From: UPXZ01 sp964568675 | GTDB taxonomy: Bacteria > Bacteroidota > Bacteroidia > Bacteroidales > Paludibacteraceae | Length of the DNA stretch: 37,997 bases | Reading direction: 5' to 3' | Assembly: GCA_964568675.1 (NCBI GenBank) | Contig: CAZMQV010000029.1 | Coordinates: forward strand, 1 to 37,997 | Shown here: positions 23,871 to 31,500 of the stretch, in pieces | Numbering within the stretch: the stretch's first letter is position 1 | Layout: each line of letters begins with the position of its first letter | Position numbers and translations under genes: made by a program | Notes under the pieces: model-generated | What the model was told of the DNA's origin: nothing | Databases searched by the model: none | The model's input: the letters and a program-made list of their open reading frames with translations, nothing else

Positions 23871-25454
23871 CTATTGTATAATACTTACATCGATACTTAC
23901 GATATCCTCAATTCTGTAACTCTCGGGTAATTTGTAACCATTGATGAATATGGTAGGAGTTGCAAGTATTTTATTTTTTTGAGTAAATTCATCATGTTTA
24001 AAAATTTCTTCTTCAACAAGTTTTGCATGTACATTATAATTGTAGTTTTCAATAAACTCGGATTCATTATTATAAATTCCACTATACCATTCATCATATA
24101 TTTTACGGGCAGTATTAACATCATTGTTTTTATAGGCAGCAATCATTCGTTGAACACCTTGTCGTTTATCATCGCCTTGAAAGTGAGCGAATATATATTG
24201 GATACAAATAGTATCGGCATATTGTGTCAGCAAGTTTTCAATTCTTGCATGTAGTCGGGCACAAGGTCCACACAACGGGTTCGTTACAATGCTTATCAAT
24301 AAATCCGCATTTCTGTTTCCAAAGATAACCTGAGAGGTAGAATGATCCAATTCATATTTTTTTTCGCTTTTAATTAGAGCACCCATTACTTCATCTTTCA
24401 TTTTCAAACTATTGAAACTTTGTGTTAAAAACGTAGCTTGTCTGGCTCTAGTTAATATTGGGAGTAACAACGAAACTATAATTAGGGGCAGGGAATAATT
24501 GGCAAACAACAATAATATACTTGTAACATTTAAGCTATCTATATGGAAAACATTTTTGAATAATATATTTACCATAAATATAAGCCATAACAATAATTGA
24601 ACAATTAAGCATAAGGGGCACCATTGTTTTACTTTGAATTTTTGATACCACACACTCCAAAAGCTATAGGGTAAAGTGAAAATATTTATAATAGCATAAT
24701 AAGATATTAATGAGGGAATAAATAAAAGTATAAGGATGTTTGAAACAAAATACCCCAATCCTATCTCACTCCATCCGATCAATCCTAAAAATTTTGCATC
24801 TTTGGATTCCAAAATATTATTGCAACTACTTTGCTTAAATAAAGAACATATTCTATCTGCTTGCTTACTATGTATATGCAATGATTTTTTAGTTAATAAA
24901 AAACCGACATAGATGCCTGCGAAATTTATTAATAAGGCAAATTGCTCCCAAAGATTTACATACAAATGATTATAAATATATATACCTGCAATAAGAGCTA
25001 TAATGGAGACTGATAAAGCAACTCGTAAAGTTATATTAAACCGTTCTTTTTGTTGATTTTTTCCATAATCAGGTTCAATAGTATTATCGGTTTTTTCTGC
25101 TTTAAGCACAATACCCGTAAATTGTTCATAAAATAAGTCAAGTGAAATATTAATATCATACTCTGCAGTTTTATAATAAACTTTATCTCGCGTAATCTTA
25201 TAAACCAATACAAAATCATTCTGAAAACAAGCGACAAAAGGCATATCCAACAAATGGATATCTTCTTTTTTGTTTAATTCTATCGCGGTATTTTCAATAT
25301 TATATACAAATAACATTTGAGAAATACCAAATAAACTATTGTAATACGGGTGTTCATAATATAGTTTAGATGCATAATGTGATGTGTATTGAACTTGTAA
25401 TAAGTTCAAAAATAAAGATAAAAAATTATCCGTTTTTTTTGCAAATTGGAGCAT
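23871..25454 (-). CDS. C39-like / VKOR / DsbA-type fusion, disulfide-forming membrane protein
   Basis: A 527-residue inner-membrane protein. Residues 1-118 resemble a C39-peptidase fold (HPYYNSLFGISQMLFVYNIENTAIEL) but lack the catalytic Cys, so this part probably binds leader or peptide. Residues about 140-340 have five or so transmembrane helices and the vitamin K epoxide reductase arrangement: loop pair Cys203/Cys211 and the quinone-side WCPLC (Cys279, Cys282). Residues about 365-527 are a DsbA-type thioredoxin with NPLCGPC (Cys395, Cys398) and a cis-Pro in LATPTIFING. VKOR passes electrons from the thioredoxin domain to quinone, so the protein can make disulfides on its own. It lies 35 bases after the GT2 gene and 117 before precursor 1, and should oxidise the six-Cys peptides after export. 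Confidence 0.88.
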   Translation of the reverse strand: MLQFAKKTDNFLSLFLNLLQVQYTSHYASKLYYEHPYYNSLFGISQMLFVYNIENTAIELNKKEDIHLLDMPFVACFQNDFVLVYKITRDKVYYKTAEYDINISLDLFYEQFTGIVLKAEKTDNTIEPDYGKNQQKERFNITLRVALSVSIIALIAGIYIYNHLYVNLWEQFALLINFAGIYVGFLLTKKSLHIHSKQADRICSLFKQSSCNNILESKDAKFLGLIGWSEIGLGYFVSNILILLFIPSLISYYAIINIFTLPYSFWSVWYQKFKVKQWCPLCLIVQLLLWLIFMVNILFKNVFHIDSLNVTSILLLFANYSLPLIIVSLLLPILTRARQATFLTQSFNSLKMKDEVMGALIKSEKKYELDHSTSQVIFGNRNADLLISIVTNPLCGPCARLHARIENLLTQYADTICIQYIFAHFQGDDKRQGVQRMIAAYKNNDVNTARKIYDEWYSGIYNNESEFIENYNYNVHAKLVEEEIFKHDEFTQKNKILATPTIFINGYKLPESYRIEDIVSIDVSIIQ

Positions 25455-25489
25455 ATTATATTATCTATGTAGTTTGATTATGAATTGAT

Positions 25490-26323
25490 TTAGTCATTTA
25501 AAGAAACTCGGTAAATTTGATAAAAAATATTCTGTAAAGTATTATATTGTATTTTATCATTGTTATGTAATTCAATGGTTTCATTTAATAGATTCTCATA
25601 GACTTTGTCTTGTTTTACTATGAATTCTCCTGTAAATTCGACAAATTCTGATGAAATTTTATAACTGCATACCATCATTTCATTCTGTTTTTGAGAGCTT
25701 ACCTGATTTTTGCTTGTACGGTATTTAAGTATTACATTAGGAATATTGGCAAATTGGTATCCTTTCGTAGCAAGTTCAGTCCAAAGTTTATAATCTTCAG
25801 CATACTTGTATTCCGGATTATAGCATTGATATATATCATCACTTTTGGGGAATATAGAAACAATCTGTTTTTTTAACATCACAGTAGGATGCACCATCGT
25901 GTTATATAAAATAAAACCTGAAATGATGTCTTTATGAGAAGTTGCTACACTTATTAGTTGGTTAGACTCTCCAAAGCATTGAGCAAATCCACCGCAAACA
26001 TCCACTTCTGGATGAGCCTCCATATACTCATACTGTAATTGCAATCTTTCGGGCAACATAATATCATCGCTATCCATTCGTGCAATGTATTTCCCTTTTG
26101 CAGCAGTCATTCCCATATTTAATGATTGAATGTAGTCGTGTTCGTTTCTTATCAGTTTAATTCTTGCATCTTGATAAGATTGTATTATCGCTACACTATT
26201 ATCCGTAGAACCATCATCCACTACAATCACCTCAAAATCTTGATAGGTTTGATTCAATACGCTATCCATACATTCGCGAAGATAGCGAGCCGAGTTATAT
26301 GTCGGTATAACAATGCTTATCAT
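25490..26323 (-). CDS. GT2-family glycosyltransferase
   Basis: A 277-residue cytosolic GT-A glycosyltransferase without membrane segments. It starts MISIVIPTYNSARYLRECMD and has the nucleotide-binding VVDDGSTDNS and the metal-binding DSDD (in IARMDSDDIMLPERL). The C-terminal third is less conserved and should set acceptor choice. Most relatives make polysaccharides, but here it heads the peptide-modification operon, 35 bases before the VKOR-DsbA gene. In glycocin clusters a soluble GT2 enzyme (SunS type) modifies the precursor. It might add the first sugar or extend one laid down by the GalNAc-transferase-like protein. Sugar donor and acceptor cannot be inferred from sequence. Upstream, a 21-bp tandem array starts 55 bases away. 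Confidence 0.85.
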   Translation of the reverse strand: MISIVIPTYNSARYLRECMDSVLNQTYQDFEVIVVDDGSTDNSVAIIQSYQDARIKLIRNEHDYIQSLNMGMTAAKGKYIARMDSDDIMLPERLQLQYEYMEAHPEVDVCGGFAQCFGESNQLISVATSHKDIISGFILYNTMVHPTVMLKKQIVSIFPKSDDIYQCYNPEYKYAEDYKLWTELATKGYQFANIPNVILKYRTSKNQVSSQKQNEMMVCSYKISSEFVEFTGEFIVKQDKVYENLLNETIELHNNDKIQYNTLQNIFYQIYRVSLND

Positions 26324-26377
26324 TCTATTTTATCAGTCATTCGAGATGAATTAATTTATAAAAACCAAATTATACCG

Positions 26378-26650
26378 TTGTGTCTTCGTGCCATTCCGTT
26401 GTGTCTTCGAGGCATTGTGTTGTGTCTTCGAGCCATTTGGTTATGTCTTCGTGCCATTGTGTTATGTCTTCGAGGCATTCCGTTGTGTCATGGCGCCATT
26501 GTGTTATGCCTTTTTACCATTCGGTTATATCTTCGTGCCATTGTGTTGTGTCTTCGAGGCATTCCGTTGTGTCATGGCGCCATTGTGTTATGTCTTTTTA
26601 CCATTCGGTTATGTCTTCGCGCCAGTCCGTTGTGTCTTCGTGCCATTCGG
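26378..26650. repeat. Thirteen 21-bp tandem repeats with an 84-bp higher-order period
   Basis: Units of the form tt(g/a)tgtcttcgNgccattNNg start every 21 bases from 26378 to 26630. Four consecutive units (26462-26545) are repeated almost exactly at 26546-26629, including two distinctive variants (with catggcgcc and ctttttacc). Long frames open through the array reflect the period being a multiple of three. The array sits directly upstream of the GT2 gene that heads the peptide cluster. Confidence 0.95.
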
Positions 26651-26677
26651 TTATGTCCACCGGACATAACCGAATGG
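26643..26677. repeat. Hairpin closing the 21-bp array
   Basis: The last repeat unit meets an inverted copy of itself: ccattcggttatgtcc, a 3-base loop (acc), then the exact 16-base complement. There is no T-run after it. On the minus strand it lies 22 bases past the end of the 151-residue protein gene and so may also end that transcript. Confidence 0.8.
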
Positions 26678-26698
26678 TTAAGAAGGTTCAGGAATGCT

Positions 26699-27154
26699 TC
26701 AGCTTTTTCTTCGACCGCGCTTGAAGAAATCTGCCATGTCGGTGTAGATCACGCTAAGTCCGGGCACTTTGTCTTTGTGTTGTCTAACGGCGGCATATAC
26801 TTCCAGCGCCGCGTCGATGGTATCGCTCCCCGAGGCGATTATCGATTTTTTAGCGCCTTCATTAAGCTGGGCTATCTCATTGGCAAGTGGCTGCAATGCG
26901 CGGTAGAGCCGGTAGTCGTTGGCAAATTCCTCTTTGTTGAAAACAGCGGGGAGTATGTGCGGATGCGATTCAACAACTTGTTTTGCCAAGTCGAGAAAGG
27001 GCTGGTAGTTGGTACCAACCTTGAACACGCTGCTTACATCGGCATTTTGCATCGATGTAAAAAACGGCAATTTGCTTTTTAATGTCGCGAGAGCTTCGCG
27101 AACAGCTTGCTCATCTTCCGGCGAGAGCGTAGCGGAAATTAAATTCAGATCCAT
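26699..27154 (-). CDS. Small soluble protein of unknown function
   Basis: A 151-residue protein starting MDLNLISATLSPEDEQAVRE. It is predicted soluble and all-helical, with no Cys, signal peptide or membrane segment, and a basic C-terminus (FFKRGRRKS). The pattern (a beta-turn opening, then SPEDEQAVREALATLKSKLPF, FLDLAKQVVESHPHILP, RLYRALQPLANEIAQLNEG and ALEVYAAVRQH) resembles a family of 150-residue hypothetical proteins I have seen in Bacteroidetes and Cyanobacteria; I know no function. Composition is like the housekeeping flank rather than the AT-rich cluster. It lies upstream of the 21-bp array and may be unrelated to peptide production. The 158 bases before it (27155-27312) hold no recognisable promoter box. 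Confidence 0.7.
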   Translation of the reverse strand: MDLNLISATLSPEDEQAVREALATLKSKLPFFTSMQNADVSSVFKVGTNYQPFLDLAKQVVESHPHILPAVFNKEEFANDYRLYRALQPLANEIAQLNEGAKKSIIASGSDTIDAALEVYAAVRQHKDKVPGLSVIYTDMADFFKRGRRKS

Positions 27155-27312
27155 AATTTTTTTTTGTGTTTTATGCCTTTGGGGCGTGTTAATAACTGTG
27201 GGTATATGAGTTGCAAGTACACTAATAAATAGCTTGAAGTCTTCTATTTATTTTATCTTTCATCTTTGACGAGACAGTTTTATTTCAAAATCATTTAAGT
27301 TCGTGGCATTTT

Positions 27313-27942
27313 TCAAAGTATAAAGTTCCCAATAAAAACACCTTTACCCTCGGTGATAACTCTTATTTGATAATCGCCGTCAGCTAAAAGCGCGTCAAGC
27401 CCATAAATATTAAATGCAAAAGCGGATCCAATGATTGTAAGAACCGGAATTACAAAAACCAAACAACTATTTATAAAGTTTTCTTTTTTTTCTTTTTTTA
27501 GTTTACGCTTATAGTCCTTTTCACCGGCATCAGAGTCTATCTCATACAATTGCACATAGCCCGTAAAGTAAGTAAGGAAACTTTCAAAAGTAATTGTTTC
27601 TTTTTTACGAGTTTCGGGGTTAAGCCAAGTGGTTTTATTTTCACGAACAGCGTAAATGACTGCAAAAAATTGATTGTAAGTTTTATCGTTCCTGATTTGA
27701 GCAATAAAGGGACAGGCTAATTCTTTCAGTTTTTCATGTTCTACAACACGTAATGATAAATTATCTATTCCATAAATTTTTAACACATCGCCTATCGAAA
27801 GCAGACTTGGATAATCCGGATGCTCAAGTATTGAATATACCAAAGATGTTTTAGTAACAGGTACATTCAGCGCCTTGCAAAGCTGAAAAGCGGCGTATTC
27901 GCAATTCCGCAACGGATTGATTATGCTTTCCGGGATATTCAT
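27313..27942 (-). CDS. Truncated C39-like domain protein (VKOR-fusion relative without VKOR)
   Basis: A 209-residue protein starting MNIPESIINPLRNCEYAAFQ. Residues 1-138 match the N-terminal C39-like domain of Bacteroidetes VKOR-thioredoxin fusions (HPDYPSLLSIGDVLKIYGIDN, then CPFIAQI, TWLNPETRKKETITFESFLTYFTGYVQLYE). They align with residues 1-118 of the full fusion at 23871-25454. A Lys-rich linker and one transmembrane helix (about 157-178) follow. Then the frame ends after 30 unrelated residues; no VKOR or thioredoxin part remains, and none was found in the bases beyond. The frame is open to 28230, but a -7 box at 28005-28012 and family alignment place the start at 27942. It is either a decayed second disulfide-forming gene or a stand-alone leader-binding protein. 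Confidence 0.65.
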   Translation of the reverse strand: MNIPESIINPLRNCEYAAFQLCKALNVPVTKTSLVYSILEHPDYPSLLSIGDVLKIYGIDNLSLRVVEHEKLKELACPFIAQIRNDKTYNQFFAVIYAVRENKTTWLNPETRKKETITFESFLTYFTGYVQLYEIDSDAGEKDYKRKLKKEKKENFINSCLVFVIPVLTIIGSAFAFNIYGLDALLADGDYQIRVITEGKGVFIGNFIL

Positions 27943-28004
27943 GTTTTCAACGGGGGAATGTGCTGGTTTTAGATTTTTTATTTTTTCTCTCAAAGCTAAC
28001 GCGA

Positions 28005-28012
28005 CAAAGATA
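28005..28012 (-). promoter_or_regulatory. Promoter -7 box for the C39-like gene
   Basis: On the minus strand the octamer is tatctttg followed by tcgcg, a strong -7 match, 63 bases upstream of the ATG at 27942. A second, weaker match (tagctttg) lies at 27991-27998. The rest of 28013-28495 contains no gene I can support. Confidence 0.5.
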
Positions 28013-28495
28013 CATCTATATTTCTTTTTTTTACCCCCCTGTCTGTTAAATACATGTAAAATACGTTGATTTATTTCGATATTTGGTTTCTGCTGATTTT
28101 GAGTATTGAAAGCTGAGAATAGAAGAAAGAATTGCTTTGTTGCGGGCATATACCCCCACACTTTATGCTGCGGCGGAGTGGGTTGCAGAGCGACATGACA
28201 ATGTAAAGCTACAGAATTATTACTTGTCAAGTTTCACAAGGTTGTTGATGAAAGTTGAGATTATTTCGGTTCAAATTTAATATTTTATTTTTGAATTCTT
28301 GTGGATTAACATTAAATATCTCTGGCTTCAAGAGGAACCACTTCTCAGTTGCTTGAAATGGTGTTTTTTGGGGGCAGCTGCATCGTTTTTGTCCTGGTTT
28401 CATTGTGAGCATCCCCGAAATTGCATATCGCTTATTGTAAGCGAGATACGGAATAAGGCGAAGAAACGTGATGAAGTAAAGTGGCGTTCTAACGC

Positions 28496-28529
28496 AAAAA
28501 AACGTTCCGATATGTCGGAACGTTTTTTT
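28496..28529 (-). terminator. Terminator of the beta-galactosidase gene
   Basis: A perfect 15-bp stem (28496-28510 with 28515-28529) and a 4-base loop (tatg) are bounded by A and T runs, so the structure ends in a U-tract on either strand. It lies 23 bases beyond the beta-galactosidase stop codon. Confidence 0.88.
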
Positions 28530-28552
28530 TGTAATTTATTCTTTCAAATAGT

Positions 28553-31500
28553 TTATAGTTTCAGCAGTTTGTCGGTAAAGACTGTCTCTTTTTTACCATC
28601 AATTTTGATGAAATAAAATCCGGCATTCAGCTTGCTTATATCCAATGTTAATGAGTTTGCAGATTGAGCAACCGGTGTTGATTGCAGTAGTTTGCCATTA
28701 AGGTCGTAGATATTTACCGTTGAAATTGCGTTGAGTTCTCCTTCTATGTTTAATTGGTTTTTGGCAGGCATTGGATAAATTCTGAAATCAGCCTTTTTCG
28801 AATTTGGTCTGAAAATTGAGTTTTGGGTATCTGAGATATCCACATTGATGTCGTAAGCCACACCTTCGTAGATATTGGTCATGCAGGGCGATACCGATGA
28901 TTTGGGTTGCCAAGCGTTTTGATAAATCACACGAATGATGCCTTTACCCGTGCCGGCATTTGCCGGAACATCAATGGTGTGGTTTATTGTCAACACATCA
29001 TCGTAGTTTGCTATTTTCCCATCCAATCCTTCGGCCGACGCTTTGCCTATAACTGCAAGTTGAGTCATTTGCCCATCCAAATCCCAATCGGAGTAGATAG
29101 TGGCGTAGTTGTAGCGCAAATCCTGATGAACCTCGCCGCGTGGTCCGGCGTTGTTGGCGGTAAGTTTCAGTGTGAAGGTGCTGCCGGGTTTCACCACTGC
29201 GGTTTGATTTGGTCGCACGTAAACGCTTCCAGGGAAACTATCGCTTGTGTAGAGGTAGTCGCTTTGTGCTCCGGTAGTTTCAATTTTTGAGAGGAATGCT
29301 TTCTCATCTTTGTGAAACGTACCGCCCGGAGTGCAGTAAGTTGTAGGTTTGATGATAACATCTAAGTCATAAACTGCTCCGTTGACGATTGTACCACAGG
29401 CTTTGTTGACTATGGAGCCGGTGTAAGTGGCATCGTCAAAAATGATTCGAAGTCGGTACTCCGTGTTTTCGGCAGCTTCGGGCAGGTTGATGTCGAACGA
29501 GAAATCAAGCACATCCATGTTGCCACCAGCCGGTTTTTGCGAGCCACGAAGGCCAACTGTTTTGATTAATTCATCTTCGGTAAATTTGAGGTCATTGTTT
29601 TTGTCCATAAATACAGCCGCATAATTCTGGCGGAAGTCGTTCAGTTGTGCCGATTCGGTGTATGCGCCTAAATTATTTGAAACAAGCTGGAAATTAAGTT
29701 TGGCGCCGGGCAAAGCTTCGATTTTTGAAGCAAGGTGATTATAAAGGTTTCCTCCCGAAGTGGTGGAGTAGTTGAACGCGTTTTTACTGCCGTTAGTTTT
29801 TATTTCTTTTACATAAGCTTCCGTTTTAGTGTTTCCGGCGGGAGTGCAATAGTCGGGCATGGCAACACCCGAAGCCGGAGTGATGCGTAGTTTGTATCCT
29901 ACCGCTTCGCTTGTGATTTTATACTTCTCAATCGTTCCGGTGTTCTGTCCGCAACTTCCATTCCCAATTCCTTTTTGCATGTAGTCGAGGTGTACGGTAG
30001 TGCCGACGCTTTTGCTTGGCACCAAATCATAGAAGTGCATTGAGTTGACCAAATCGATGTCCGAATAGCGCAATGCGGAGAAGTTAACTTTACCTTCGGT
30101 TTCGATAGTTATACCTTTGCCCTGTGTGTCGGTGAATGTTACGCGACGTAAATCTTCGCGGTTACCCATGGTTTGCGGGCGCACATAATTTTGAACCATA
30201 TCGTCGATGTTGGTAGTGTAGTTGCCGAGGAAGGAGCCGGTTTTCCGGTCAACGTAATTTTCCATAGGGCCACGTGCGTAATAATTTACGTTCGACAGGT
30301 TTTTGTTCATCATAAATGAAAGCCCTAAACGTAGTAGGTTCGCTTTCAGTGGTGTGAAGCGGGTGTCGATATCAATCGCGCCATTGGCATAGAACGTATA
30401 GTTCATCTGATATTCGCACTCGCCGGTGGCTTTGCGCGTGGTGGACACCGTAACACTTTTATTGTCTTCGCCGATAGAAAAGCTGAGCGGCGTGTTTTCG
30501 AATGTAGAGGTTTTGACGGATGGAATGCTCACATCGTTTTCCACATAACGGAAATTGTCGAACTCGAATCCTTTGGTGTTGTATATTACCGACACTCCAT
30601 CCATTTGTAAAGCGATAATCTTTCCGTTGGTTTTGTTGAATGTCGCGTTGAAATTACTACCGTTAATTTTCAGTTGCGACCCGGTTTCTTCCACAGCGAC
30701 CGTTCCTTGTAGGGCAGAAGCTGTGATTTTTTGAAGCGTACTCGCTTTTGAGATGCCGAATTGTTCCGACGCGAAGCTTTGACCTGCTACAGCCCATTCA
30801 TTCCAGAAATTATTTTCGGTAAGCGTCAATTCCAGATTGATAAGATATTCTTTGTTCGCTTTGAATGCGGATGAATTAAATGGGATATTCACGGTAATAT
30901 CTTCGCCGGGGGCTACCGATGGTAGTGTGGTAGCATAGCCGGTTTCGATACTTATGCCATCTTCGAGAACGGTGTATTTCAATCTGAAGCCATTCAGATT
31001 GGTGAACGCGTAGCGGTTTTTGAGTTTCACCGTTTTGTTATTGCTGTCAAAGTCGGTGAGTTTTATGTATTGATATACTTTTTTCACCTCCACCAGTTTG
31101 GGTGTAACCTCTCTTGCGGGCGAAATGATTCCGTTGCTACAGAAGTTGCCCTGATGCGGTCCTCCAAAGTCATATCCTGTCGAATAAGCTCTTTTGATGC
31201 CCGATTTTAATAATGTAGGGTCGTAGATGGCTTGGTCAATCCAATCCCACACACAAGCGCCAATGGTGCGTTTGCTATCCTCAATCTCGTCCCAATATTC
31301 CTGGAAATTACCAAGCGCGTTGCCCATCGAATGTGCAAACTCGCAAATGAAAAGTGGTCGGTTCGAACTGCTTTTGTCTTCAGCGATTACCCAATCTACT
31401 GAGGGATACATTTTCGATTGCATGTCGGTGAAGTTGGTATATTTTGAATCTCCGCCTTCGTAGTGAAGTGGTCGGGTAGTGTCAATAGCCTTTGCCGCGT

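Noticed and set aside
11516..26323. Mobile element (insertion sequence or integrative element) carrying the cluster
   Set aside because: No transposase, integrase, flanking direct repeats or tRNA target was seen; transfer is suggested only by base composition.
26126..27082. 318-codon plus-strand frame with PLCLRAI-like repeats
   Set aside because: It is the 21-bp array read through, extended into the antisense of the GT2 gene and the 151-residue protein gene.
27943..28230. N-terminal extension of the C39-like protein
   Set aside because: The extra 96 residues do not align with the family, and the -7 box at 28005-28012 lies inside them.
28227..28412. 61-codon minus-strand frame
   Set aside because: No domain pattern, no promoter box at a useful distance and no neighbour logic; treated as chance.
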